A DNA stretch of 36,975 bases, from contig NZ_JAKKUR010000014.1 of NCBI RefSeq assembly GCF_021890735.1, positions 1 through 36,975 of the forward strand, in the 5' to 3' direction. The stretch's first letter is position 1; each line of letters opens with the position of its first letter. The notes beneath the pieces are model-generated. The model was not told the origin of the DNA. It saw nothing but the letters and a program-made list of their open reading frames with translations, and made no database searches. Positions 16,051-25,007 of this stretch are shown in pieces. Source of the DNA: Thermanaeromonas sp. (GTDB lineage Bacteria > Bacillota > DSM-521 > Neomoorellales > Neomoorellaceae). Both the position numbers and the translations under genes were made by a program.

Positions 16051-16332
16051 ATGGGAAAAAATAAGAGAAATAGCCCTCCCAATACTGGACGGCACGGTGT
16101 AGCGAAAACGTTTGTTTTCGGTTCTTATGCAAAAGGAGAGCAGGCTGAAGACAGCGACATAGATATCCTGATTGAATACGCCCCGGGAGCGAGAAGATCT
16201 CTTCTTACCCATGCAAAGCTGATAAGCGAACTGAGGGAGGCCCTGCAGAAGGACGTGGACGTGGTGACGGAAGCATCTTTGTCTCCGTATTTCCGGGAAA
16301 AGGTGCTGCGTGAGAGAAAGGCGATTTTATGA
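16051..16332 (+). pseudogene. MntA-type minimal nucleotidyltransferase antitoxin with scrambled N-terminus
   Basis: The frame from ATG 16051 is open for 93 codons. It contains the MNT signature VFGSYAKGEQAEDSDIDILI (GSxAxG...DxD, metal and nucleotide site) and ends LSPYFREKVLRERKAIL, as in MntA partners of HEPN toxins. Residues 4-13 (NKRNSPPNTG) do not fit the family. Read in the next frame, the same DNA gives KIREIALPIL, exactly the expected helix before RHGVAK. So an extra A in the A-run at 16056-16061 and a missing base near 16090 seem to compensate each other. The ORF survives, but its first helix is altered. Its stop overlaps the ATG of the hepT remnant. Function may be impaired. Confidence 0.75.
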
Positions 16333-16565
16333 AAGTGGAAGGCGAGAAGGCCCGGCTAAGCCATATCTTGGAGAGTGCCAGGTTGATTTCGGAGTGGATC
16401 GCAGGGGTAAAGAAAGAGCAGTTCTCTTGAGACATAATGCTCCAGGAAGCGGTTGTTAGGCGGCTTGAGGTAATTGCAGAACCAGCCAAAAACGTGTCGC
16501 CACAACTTAAGGAAAAGTATCCCGATATATCCTGGAAAGAGATGGCTGGAATGAGGGATATGTAA
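16329..16565 (+). pseudogene. HepT-like HEPN toxin (DUF86) remnant
   Basis: ATG 16329 overlaps the mntA stop (ATGA). The frame reads MKVEGEKARLSHILESARLI and then hits TGA at 16428, codon 34. It continues in frame as DIMLQEAVVRRLEVIAEPAK and YPDISWKEMAGMRD, then stops at 16563. This is clearly the HepT/DUF86 family. The catalytic RX4-6H motif that normally follows GMRD (RNxxxH-type) is absent, and the protein would be about 78 residues instead of 110-140. Both the internal stop and the missing 3' end argue that the toxin is dead. Confidence 0.85.
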
Positions 16566-16585
16566 AGGAGCCGGGATTTAAGATA

Positions 16586-16622
16586 ACTTCCTTCCTAACT
16601 TGTAAAGAAGTAGGGAGGAAGT
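16586..16622. repeat. 12-bp inverted repeat after hepT remnant
   Basis: ACTTCCTTCCTA 16586-16597 pairs with TAGGGAGGAAGT 16611-16622 with one wobble. No T-run follows, so it is not a normal terminator. It lies at the broken end of hepT and may mark a deletion endpoint. Confidence 0.4.
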
Positions 16623-16661
16623 CGCACAAACTTAAAATTGGAAACCCTCAGGAGGAGTGAC

Positions 16662-17348
16662 ATGTTTATGGCAGAAGAAGTAATCCGCGCCAGGTGGCTT
16701 GGGCACGCAGCAGTAGAGCTATGGTCTTCCAAGAAGACGCTGCTTTTTGACCCGTACATTACTGACAATCCGCTGGCTCCTGTTAAACCCAATGAGCTGA
16801 AGGCAGATTACATACTCATTTCTCACGCACATTTTGACCATCTGGGTGATACAGAAGCTATTGCTAGGGCGAGCAACGCCTTGGTAATTAGCACTGCCGA
16901 GGTAGTACGCCTTTGCGAAAGCAAGGGGTTAAGGACCCACGCCATGCATATTGGAGGCAAGCGTTCCTTCGATTTCGGGTACATCAGGGTCACTCCAGCT
17001 TTTCACGGTGCGGGCATTGAAGGAGGCCATGCGTGCGGGTTCGTAGTGCAGTTTTATGGTAAGCGGATATATTTTGCTGGCGATACCGGGCTGTTCTCTG
17101 ACATGAAGCTCATTGGCGAACTGGAGCCTCTCGATCTGGCCTTTCTTCCCATTGGGGGCAACTTCACCATGGGGGTAGAGGACGCGGTAATCGCGACCGA
17201 ATACCTTAAGCCAAAGGCAATTGTCCCGGTACATTATAACACCTGGCCGTTGATTGAGGCGGACCCGTATGACTTTCAGAAGAAAGTAGAGGCGCGTGTT
17301 GGTGCCCGGGTAGTAGTGCTCCGTCCAGGAGAAGTGTTCGAGTTCTAG
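16662..17348 (+). CDS. UPF0173-type metal-dependent hydrolase (metallo-beta-lactamase fold)
   Basis: 228 residues from ATG 16662, 6 bases after AGGAGG. It shows the UPF0173 pattern: RWLGHAAVEL at the N-terminus, LLFDPYITDNPLAP, ISHAHFDHLGD (HxHxDH) near residue 50, the YFAGDTGLFSDMKLIGE block near 140, and IVPVHYNTWPLIEADP near 190. All expected metal ligands are present, so the gene seems intact, unlike its neighbours on both sides. The physiological substrate of this widespread family is not established. Confidence 0.93.
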   Translation: MFMAEEVIRARWLGHAAVELWSSKKTLLFDPYITDNPLAPVKPNELKADYILISHAHFDHLGDTEAIARASNALVISTAEVVRLCESKGLRTHAMHIGGKRSFDFGYIRVTPAFHGAGIEGGHACGFVVQFYGKRIYFAGDTGLFSDMKLIGELEPLDLAFLPIGGNFTMGVEDAVIATEYLKPKAIVPVHYNTWPLIEADPYDFQKKVEARVGARVVVLRPGEVFEF

Positions 17349-17854
17349 AGTTTGCATAGGGAACGAGGTTGCTGCATAACCCGGCAAGCGTGGCAACATA
17401 TGGGCTTCTGGAAGAGCGACTATAAGGCCCCTGGAATTCCAGGGTGGCGGGGTGGGGATAAAAAGGTTTACTGTCCTATTTCCTGGGCTTGCCGGGGAAA
17501 ATAAAGAGGTACTCTGTTTTGTTGCTGCAGTGAAGCGTAGCGGATTCTCTATCGGTACAGTTAACGCGGCGAGCGACGTGCCTCGCAGGAGCACCTGGGG
17601 TTCGCTTACCTCAATGGGTTCTGTTTCCTGCCGGACAGTGATTATCCTAGCTAGGACTTGTTCGCTGATATAAATCTTTTAGCTTCTTTTTCGTCCAAAA
17701 AGGTTTTTCTTCCCGTACTGACATTTTCTCAGTCCGCTTAAATATGAATTTGCTGTACTTCGGTACCGGGATCTTACTAGAGATAGCTTTACTACTTCGA
17801 GTTCCTTATAGCATACTTTGTTTAAAGTAAGATACACATCGGAGGTAAGTCTCT
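17349..17854. other. Intergenic region without a recognised gene
   Basis: 506 bases. A 14-bp palindrome CCTGGAATTCCAGG lies near 17430. A 73-codon frame at 17452-17673 starts at GTG without a good ribosome site and matches nothing recognised. The last 200 bases are AT-rich and probably carry the promoter of the AbrB-type gene. Confidence 0.4.
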
Positions 17855-18046
17855 GTGCATAAAGTTACCATTTCGGAAAAAGGTCAAATCTCCATTCCTG
17901 TTGCCTTGCGAAGGCGGTATGGGTTGAAAAAAGGAGATAAACTAGTCCTCGAAGAGATAGAAGGGGCCATCGTTCTACGCCCTTTGCCGCGACACCCTCT
18001 GTTGGCCCTTAGGGGTAGCTTAAAAGGCGTAAACGCGGAAAACTGA
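17855..18046 (+). CDS. AbrB/MazE/VapB-type antitoxin
   Basis: 63 residues from GTG 17855 with GGAGG upstream. The swapped-hairpin DNA-binding domain is clear: KVTISEKGQISIPVALRRRYGLKKGDKL, followed by the usual EEIEGAIVLRPLP strand. The C-terminal tail would bind and neutralise a PIN toxin. The domain is complete. Its partner toxin directly downstream is broken, so this may persist as an orphan regulator. Confidence 0.88.
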   Translation: MHKVTISEKGQISIPVALRRRYGLKKGDKLVLEEIEGAIVLRPLPRHPLLALRGSLKGVNAEN

Positions 18047-18095
18047 CGGGTCTTCTCCTTAAGGAACGTGCGGCGGATAGGGAGAGGGAGTAGAC

Positions 18096-18454
18096 TTGGT
18101 AGAGGATGAACCGGGTGCGCAGGTAGTGGCAGACATTCTTTCTGAAGAAGGTACCGAGTTGTACCTCAGCGTGGTCAGTTTGGGGGAGGTTTACTACATC
18201 ATTTCGCGGGAGCGGGGTGAGCGGGCGGCTGAGGAGGTTGTGCGTGGTATTATGGAGGGGTAGTTGTAGTCGAAGTTTCCTGGCCGAGGACCCGGGAGGC
18301 AGCCCGCATTAAGGCTAAAAGTGGACCTACGTATGCTGATGCTTTTGTCTTAGGGCTGGCTCTGGAAATGAAGGCGCCTGTAGTTACTGGCGATCCCGAG
18401 GTTCAGGCTATAGCCGAGAGCCTGGGAACGGAAATAGTGTGGGTGGGCGAATGA
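18096..18454 (+). pseudogene. VapC-like PIN-domain toxin remnant
   Basis: The first segment reads LVEDEPGAQVVADIL through SLGEVYYIISRERGERAAEE to a stop at 18261. One base back in frame, VVVEVSWPRTREAARIKAK continues through TYADAFVLGLALE and APVVTGDPEVQAI to TGA 18452. Restoring one G in the GGGG run at 18257-18260 joins them. The conserved E (GEV), D (YADA) and D (TGDPE) of the PIN catalytic centre remain. The N-terminal segment with the first aspartate (usually a DSS/DTS-ALLAYL type motif) is missing: only GVD precedes LVEDEPG, as if about 25-30 bases were deleted. Two independent lesions suggest a dead toxin. Confidence 0.85.
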
Positions 18455-18710
18455 CAAGGGCAGGCTAACCGAAGCGGGGCTGAATTACGCGAGAGTAAAG
18501 GAGTACTTGTTTGGGTACTATTTTGTTTCTAGTGGTAGAAAAAACTGTAATGGAGTTAGCTGAACTCTTGAGGCCTAATTAGCTTTGGGGGCCTGTATAT
18601 CCTTATCTAGCCAAGCAGGTACGAGAGGTTCTGCCATCTAGTTCCCCCTGAAAAACTTTAGGGCAAAAACGGCCTGGTGTGTAAGGAAAGGAAATAGTTT
18701 TAGCAAAACG

Positions 18711-18778
18711 GAAGGAGTTCCATCCTCTGGATCGAATTTTGTAGTAAGACCAAACAAAAAACCCAGAAGGAGGAACTC
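18711..18778. repeat. Inverted repeat near the left end of the IS
   Basis: GGAAGGAGTTCC near 18710 and GGAGGAACTCCT near 18768 are inverted copies about 60 bases apart inside the element. The right arm could occlude a ribosome site for the lost transposase start. Confidence 0.45.
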
Positions 18779-18897
18779 CTACGAATAACATTGCCGCCTG
18801 GCCTCCTTTTCCTGCCGGATGATCTTATGTATCAGCCGCACGGAAAGGATAATAACCCGAACGGCGGCCATCCAAGAGGGCAATTTGCATCTTTCCT

Positions 18898-19419
18898 GAC
18901 CGGGTGGTGAGTATCTTTGACCCCCTACGCCCGGCTCATTAAAAGGGACAAGGCCAATGCCCCGGTAGAGTTTGGATACAAGGTGTTGCTTCAGGAAGCA
19001 GAACAACAATATAATCAGTCACCGGCTATGAGGTGTTGAGAGGGAACCCTGCGGATGATACCCTGCTCCTTGACGCAGTAGAGGACCATACTGAGACTTT
19101 CAAACGTCCACCCCGTGCCCTGGCTACCGATAGAGGTTTTGGCAGTTCCGGGAACGAAAAGGGTTGCCGTCAACTGGGGGTAAAGCAGGTCAGCCTACCA
19201 CGGAAAGGTAAAATTAGTAAAGCCCGCAAAGCCTATCAATTGCAGGGCTGGTTCAAACGACTTCAACGCTGGCGCGCTGGAGGAGAGGCTACTTTCAGTC
19301 TTTTGAAACGCAAATACGGTTTACGCCGCAGCTTTTCCAGGGGATATGAAGGCACTGCTACCTGGGTGGGCTATGGAATTCTGGCCCATAATTTGGTCAG
19401 ATTGGTTGCACTGATATAA
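18898..19419 (+). pseudogene. IS transposase (DDE, ISNCY/IS5-like) C-terminal fragment with frameshifts
   Basis: Three pieces in frames 1-2-1 give a continuous protein: DRVVSIFDP (18898), then ARLIKRDKANAPVEFGYKVL (18929), then TGYEVLRGNPADDTLLLDAV (19021) to the stop at 19419. The last piece has ALATDRGFGSSGNEKG (an expected catalytic D) and WRAGGEATFSLLKRKYGLRR (expected catalytic E with the YG/R helix), ending in GILAHNLVRLVALI. Frameshifts lie near 18921-18928 and near 19005-19020, and the N-terminal half is absent. The family call is by motif resemblance only. Confidence 0.82.
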
Positions 19420-19585
19420 CAATATGAATGAATGTAACGGGAAAACTACCGGACTATAAAGAACACAGAAATGAGACTCCCCTTGGAGTATACAAAAAGA
19501 GGACTTTTTCAGGGGGAACTAAGTAAGGGTTTTAAAGGGGTATTGTGTTTTATGATGCGGGTTTAACTCAAGGTAAAAATTTTAC

Positions 19586-19613
19586 ATCCTCGGGGGTACC
19601 CGAGGATTTTTTG
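19586..19613 (+). terminator. Intrinsic terminator
   Basis: Perfect stem ATCCTCGGG 19586-19594 with CCCGAGGAT 19599-19607, loop GGTA, then TTTTTTG. It stands about 65 bases right of the IS and shields guaB from read-through. Confidence 0.85.
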
Positions 19614-19703
19614 TGTAAGCGTTTTAGACTAGGGAAGATGTGTCCTTGTCTGGCTTTTGCGGGTTTATTGAGGAGTTTAATTTAGCTTTACTTTATGTTA
19701 CAT

Positions 19704-19757
19704 ATGTCCGGAAAGCGGAGTAGAAGTGGAGTGAAAGCGGAGATGTCCGGAAGACGG
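19704..19757. repeat. Short direct repeats, possible remnant of a transposon end
   Basis: ATGTCCGGAAAGCGGAG at 19704-19720 is partly repeated as GAAAGCGGAGATGTCCGGAA at 19733-19752. Repeated TGTCCGGAAAGCGGAG-like blocks occur at the ends of some IS21-type elements; no transposase gene is present here. The rest of 19522-19876 shows no gene. Confidence 0.4.
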
Positions 19758-19876
19758 GGGTCAAATCCAGCTTAAATTTGAGGATAGCTCAATTACCAAG
19801 GTTGCTTTAATTAGTTCATGCCCAGGCTGTTTCAAGAAATCGGGTACAAAGCAGGATGCCTCATCTATTCGTTGCC

Positions 19877-21400
<1,524 letters not shown>

Positions 21401-21448
21401 AAAGTCTGAAGATACTTTCTTTATGAGGGAGGAGAAGGGGAGGAAGAG

Positions 21449-22546
21449 ATGGTAGCCGAAGTTTTTTGGACGGATATGCGTACCGAAAAGGGCAAGAGCC
21501 TGGCGGATAAGGTGGAAAGGCTTTGGCGGAGGGCGGGATTTGATAAAACTATATCTTCCGGAGATATGGTAGCTGTAAAGCTTCACTTTGGGGAGAGAGG
21601 TAACTTAGCCTATATCCATCCCGCCTTAGTCCGCAGGGTAGTAGATTTGATCCGGCAGCAAGGGGGTAAGCCTTTTTTAACGGATACTAATACCTTGTAT
21701 GTCGGCTCGCGCTCTAATGCAATCGATCACCTGGAGACGGCTATAGAACACGGGTTTGTTTATGCTGTAGTGGGTGCTCCCGTAATTATTGCTGATGGCC
21801 TACGGGGGAAGGATTATTTAAATGTACCGGTAAACTTGAAGCGTTTTAAGGAAGTAAAGATCGCCAGCGCCATATATCATGCTGATGCGCTGGTGGTTTT
21901 GAGTCATTTTAAGGGTCATGAGCTAGCAAGCTTTGGGGGGACAATAAAAAATTTAGCCATGGGTTGCGCAAGCCCTAGCGGGAAACAAATGATGCACTCT
22001 GATGTTCTCCCGGTAGTAAAGGAAGAGAAATGTACAGGATGCGGCCGGTGCCGGGAATGGTGCCCGGCAGGCGCTATTACTGTGAAAGATAAAGCCGCAA
22101 TCGATCCGGAGAAATGCATAGGCTGTGGCGAATGTACGGTGACCTGTACCCGCAAAGCCATAAAACCCAACTTTAAGTCCGAACCAGAAGTCCTCCAAGA
22201 AAAAATGGTTGAGTACGCTTACGGAGCGTTAAAAAATAAGACGGGTAAAGCGGCCTTCTTTAATTTTGTGATGCATGTATCTCCTGATTGTGATTGTAAC
22301 TCTTGGAATGACGCCGCCATTGTGCCTGATGTGGGGATCCTGGCTTCGCATGACCCCGTAGCCCTGGACCAGGCCAGCCTAGACCTAGTAAACGCCCAGC
22401 CGGTTTTACCGGGTAGCGCCCTGGAAGGCAAGGGTAAAGAAGGGGATAAATTTTTGGCTTTGACTGGGTACGATGGGACCAGGTTACTGGCTTATGCGGA
22501 GGAAATAGGCATGGGAAGTAGACAATATAATTTAGTTCGTATTTAG
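21449..22546 (+). CDS. DUF362-domain ferredoxin-like protein
   Basis: 365 residues from ATG 21449 behind GGGGAGGAAGAG. The DUF362 domain fills residues 1-190 and 260-365 (VAVKLHFGERGNLAYIHP, FLTDTNTLYVGSRSNA, LVVLSHFKGHELASFGGTIK). Two [4Fe-4S] ferredoxin motifs are inserted at about 192-238: CTGCGRCREWCP and CIGCGECTVTC. Such proteins are common in anaerobes. The domain is suspected to take part in electron transfer or cofactor modification, but no reaction is established. It lies 49 bp after guaB and 29 bp before the PPC-domain gene, so co-transcription is likely. Confidence 0.9.
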   Translation: MVAEVFWTDMRTEKGKSLADKVERLWRRAGFDKTISSGDMVAVKLHFGERGNLAYIHPALVRRVVDLIRQQGGKPFLTDTNTLYVGSRSNAIDHLETAIEHGFVYAVVGAPVIIADGLRGKDYLNVPVNLKRFKEVKIASAIYHADALVVLSHFKGHELASFGGTIKNLAMGCASPSGKQMMHSDVLPVVKEEKCTGCGRCREWCPAGAITVKDKAAIDPEKCIGCGECTVTCTRKAIKPNFKSEPEVLQEKMVEYAYGALKNKTGKAAFFNFVMHVSPDCDCNSWNDAAIVPDVGILASHDPVALDQASLDLVNAQPVLPGSALEGKGKEGDKFLALTGYDGTRLLAYAEEIGMGSRQYNLVRI

Positions 22547-22574
22547 GAGCCGATAAGGAGGAGGTTACGAAGAA

Positions 22575-23018
22575 ATGGAGAATCTATATGTTAAGAAGTG
22601 GGAAGCTAAGCCGGGACGCGTTTTGGCCTTCCGTCTAGCGTACGGATGCGATTTGCTTAAGGCTTTACAGTCGGCAGTAGAGGAAAACGATATCCGGTTC
22701 GGGTGGCTTCATTTCCTGGGAGGTGTTCAGAAAGCCAGGGTAGCCTACTACTTGCAGGATCGTAAAGAATTTGTTACTCTGAGTTTAGAGGAGCCTATGG
22801 AAATATTGTCTGGATTGGGTAACATAAGCTTGAAAGACGGCAAACCTTTTGTCCATGCCCATGTCACATTTATGGATAGAGAAGGGAAGGCATGGGGAGG
22901 CCACCTGCTAGAGGGCACGGTGGTCTTCGCCGGCGAGGTGTTTGTACAGGAATTGCTTTTACCCGCACCGCCTGAGAGAGTACATGATGAGGTAACGGGT
23001 CTATTCCTTTGGGTGTAA
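22575..23018 (+). CDS. PPC-domain (DUF296) protein
   Basis: 147 residues from ATG 22575 with AGGAGG upstream. It matches the PPC/DUF296 fold: GRVLAFRLAYGCDLLKALQS near residue 14, GWLHFLGGVQKARVAYY near 43, and the conserved PFVHAHVTFMDREGKAWGGH near 92, whose histidines bind metal in some members. In plants the domain accompanies AT-hooks; stand-alone bacterial forms have no settled function. It sits between the DUF362 and DUF151 genes, all with short gaps. Confidence 0.88.
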   Translation: MENLYVKKWEAKPGRVLAFRLAYGCDLLKALQSAVEENDIRFGWLHFLGGVQKARVAYYLQDRKEFVTLSLEEPMEILSGLGNISLKDGKPFVHAHVTFMDREGKAWGGHLLEGTVVFAGEVFVQELLLPAPPERVHDEVTGLFLWV

Positions 23019-23044
23019 GGTGAAGGGGCAGGGAGGTGGGTTGC

Positions 23045-23524
23045 GTGCTTATACCTGTTAAGGTAAAGCAGATTGTCCTGGACCAAAGCATGAGCCCCGT
23101 AGTGTTGTTGGTGGACCAGGAGGAGTCCCAAGTCCTCCCCATTTGGGTAGGTCCCTTCGAGGCTCAGGCTATTGCTATGGCCTTGCAGGGAATTTTGACA
23201 CCCCGTCCCATGACCCACGACCTGCTGCGGTCCCTATGCGAGAGCCTTGGGGCTAAAGTAGAACGCGTGCTGGTCCAGGACATAAGGGACGGTACCTATT
23301 ATGCCGAGCTCTACCTAAACCACCAGGGCAAAGAAGTGGTGGTGGATGCCCGGCCCAGCGATGCCATTGCCTTGGCGCTCCGGACTAATGCGCCTCTATA
23401 CATTACAGAAAAGGTGGCCGCTTATACTTTATCCATGGAAGATCTCATGGGAGAAGAGCAGGGCGAGGGAGCACAAGACCTGTTCCAACCCAGACCGGAT
23501 ATAGATAAGAAGTCTCTGCACTGA
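23045..23524 (+). CDS. Bifunctional-nuclease-family (DUF151) protein
   Basis: 159 residues from GTG 23045, 8 bases after GGAGGT; the GTG at 23036 overlaps the ribosome site. Family markers are VVLLVDQEESQVLPIWVGPFEAQAIAMAL near residue 20, RPMTHDLLRSL near 50, and VVVDARPSDAIALALRTNAPLY near 98. DUF151 proteins are ascribed DNase/RNase activity in a few plants and are very widespread in bacteria and archaea; the bacterial role is unclear. Last gene before a terminator. Confidence 0.9.
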   Translation: MLIPVKVKQIVLDQSMSPVVLLVDQEESQVLPIWVGPFEAQAIAMALQGILTPRPMTHDLLRSLCESLGAKVERVLVQDIRDGTYYAELYLNHQGKEVVVDARPSDAIALALRTNAPLYITEKVAAYTLSMEDLMGEEQGEGAQDLFQPRPDIDKKSLH

Positions 23525-23571
23525 AATGATTTAGATTCCTTATGGCCTTTTGTGGTAGGTAATGGTGCCAT

Positions 23572-23605
23572 GGCTTCTTCCGGAAGGAGGAAGCCTTTTT
23601 CTTTG
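23572..23605 (+). terminator. Intrinsic terminator after the DUF151 gene
   Basis: GGCTTCTTCC 23572-23581 pairs with GGAGGAAGCC 23586-23595 (one G-U), loop GGAA, followed by TTTTTCTTTG. Confidence 0.88.
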
Positions 23606-23631
23606 TTGCGGAGAAAAAAGCAGGTTATAAT
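23603..23631 (+). promoter_or_regulatory. Candidate SigA promoter for miaB-mutS-mutL-miaA-hfq
   Basis: TTGTTG 23603-23608, 17-base spacer, TATAAT 23626-23631, 56 bases before the miaB start. It begins inside the T-tract of the previous terminator. Confidence 0.6.
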
Positions 23632-23687
23632 TATGGTATAGCAGGGTACAGTAAACTTAAATATTCATCCGGGAGGAAATTTCTCCA

Positions 23688-25007
23688 GTGAAAGGGTACT
23701 GGATTAAAGTTTATGGTTGTCAGATGAATGAGCGGGATGGCGAGATTATCGCTGGTCTTTTAGAGGATGCCGGCTACTTTAAAGCTCCGGCCATGGAAGA
23801 GGCCGATATTGTTATTTTGCATACCTGCTGCGTTCGCGAGAAGGCGGAGAACAAGGTATATGGCCGCCTGGGGCAATTGGCCCGCCTTAAAAGCAAAAAG
23901 CCGGATTTGATTATCGCTGTAGGGGGCTGTATGACCCAACAGCCGGGCGCCGCGGAGAAGATGAGGGAAAAAGCGCCCCATGTGGATTTGATATATGGTA
24001 CCCATAACCTCCATGAGCTTCCGGAGCTTCTTAAAAAAGTGGAACAAGAAAGAAGGCCCGTGGCCGTTGTATGGGAAAAGGAAGGGCCTGTGGTGGAAGG
24101 GCTGCCCCTTCGCCGGACTCATAAAGCAAAAGCCTTGGTGACTATTAGTTACGGCTGTAACAATTTTTGCACCTACTGTATTGTGCCTTATGTACGGGGG
24201 CGGGAGCGGAGCCGGAGGCCAGAAGACATAATAAAGGAAATCAAGGCCTTGGTGGCTGACGGAGTACTAGAGGTAATGCTTTTAGGCCAGAACGTCAACT
24301 CTTATGGTAAGGATTTAGAGGACGGGATAGATTTTGGTTGGCTTCTGGAACGGGTCAACGCTATTCAAGGCCTTAAGCGAATCCGGTATATGACTTCCCA
24401 TCCTCGCGACTTTACTTTTAAATTGGTAGAAACCATAAGCCGGCTGGACAAGGTTTGCGAGCATGTACATTTACCCGTCCAGGCCGGGAGCAATAGAGTC
24501 TTGGAGCTTATGAACCGGGGGTATACGCGGGAGCATTATTTGGAACTGGTAGAGGTCTTGCGCCGGCATATACCCGGAGTAAGTATTACTACGGATCTGA
24601 TAGTGGGGTTTCCAGGAGAGACGGAAGAGGATTTTCAGGACACCTTAAGTTTAGTAGAGCAAGTTCAATTTGATAATGCCTTTACCTTTATGTTTTCTCC
24701 ACGGAAGGGAACAGTAGCTGCTAGTTTACCCGAGCAGGTACCGTTGGAAGTTAAGAAGGAGCGGCTTTACCGGCTTATGGAGGTTCAGAACAGGATAAGC
24801 CGGGCTAAAAATGAAGCCTTGGTAGGCCAGGAGATGGAGGTTTTGGTGGACGGACCTAGTGAGACGGATCCTAAAAACTTAAGCGGGCGCACCCGGACGA
24901 ACAAGCTGGTAATCTTCCCCGGACCCGAGGAGCTAACGGGTAAACTTGTTAAAGTAAAGATTACCCAAGCCCAAACTTTCCTGCTTAAAGGGGAAGTTGT
25001 TTCATGA
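23688..25007 (+). CDS. miaB: tRNA-2-methylthio-N6-dimethylallyladenosine synthase
   Basis: 439 residues from GTG 23688 after GGGAGGAAA. The N-terminal UPF0004 domain has cysteines in [10 protein letters not shown] (C11), HTCCVREKA and VGGCMTQ for the auxiliary [4Fe-4S] cluster. The radical-SAM motif CNNFCTYC (CX3CX2C) lies near residue 157, followed by [14 protein letters not shown]-terminal TRAM domain ends the protein. It adds the 2-methylthio group to i6A37 of tRNAs, the product of MiaA encoded downstream. It overlaps mutS by ATGA. Confidence 0.96.
   Translation: MKGYWIKVYGCQMNERDGEIIAGLLEDAGYFKAPAMEEADIVILHTCCVREKAENKVYGRLGQLARLKSKKPDLIIAVGGCMTQQPGAAEKMREKAPHVDLIYGTHNLHELPELLKKVEQERRPVAVVWEKEGPVVEGLPLRRTHKAKALVTISYGCNNFCTYCIVPYVRGRERSRRPEDIIKEIKALVADGVLEVMLLGQNVNSYGKDLEDGIDFGWLLERVNAIQGLKRIRYMTSHPRDFTFKLVETISRLDKVCEHVHLPVQAGSNRVLELMNRGYTREHYLELVEVLRRHIPGVSITTDLIVGFPGETEEDFQDTLSLVEQVQFDNAFTFMFSPRKGTVAASLPEQVPLEVKKERLYRLMEVQNRISRAKNEALVGQEMEVLVDGPSETDPKNLSGRTRTNKLVIFPGPEELTGKLVKVKITQAQTFLLKGEVVS

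Larger units (their letters stand above)
18639..19521 (+). mobile_element. Decayed insertion sequence with intact 17-bp terminal inverted repeats
   Basis: TAGTTCCCCCTGAAAAA at 18639-18655 is the exact reverse complement of TTTTTCAGGGGGAACTA at 19505-19521. The 883-bp interval contains a frame-broken DDE transposase on the + strand. The target duplication is not clear; CTA or TA at both edges is possible. The element is much shorter than a normal IS with such a transposase (about 1.5 kb), so the 5' part of the transposase has been deleted. Confidence 0.85.

Noticed and set aside
16929-17594. 221-codon minus-strand frame overlapping the UPF0173 gene
   Set aside because: Mostly antisense to a conserved gene, with no recognisable domain. 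The part beyond the gene (17349-17594) also shows nothing.
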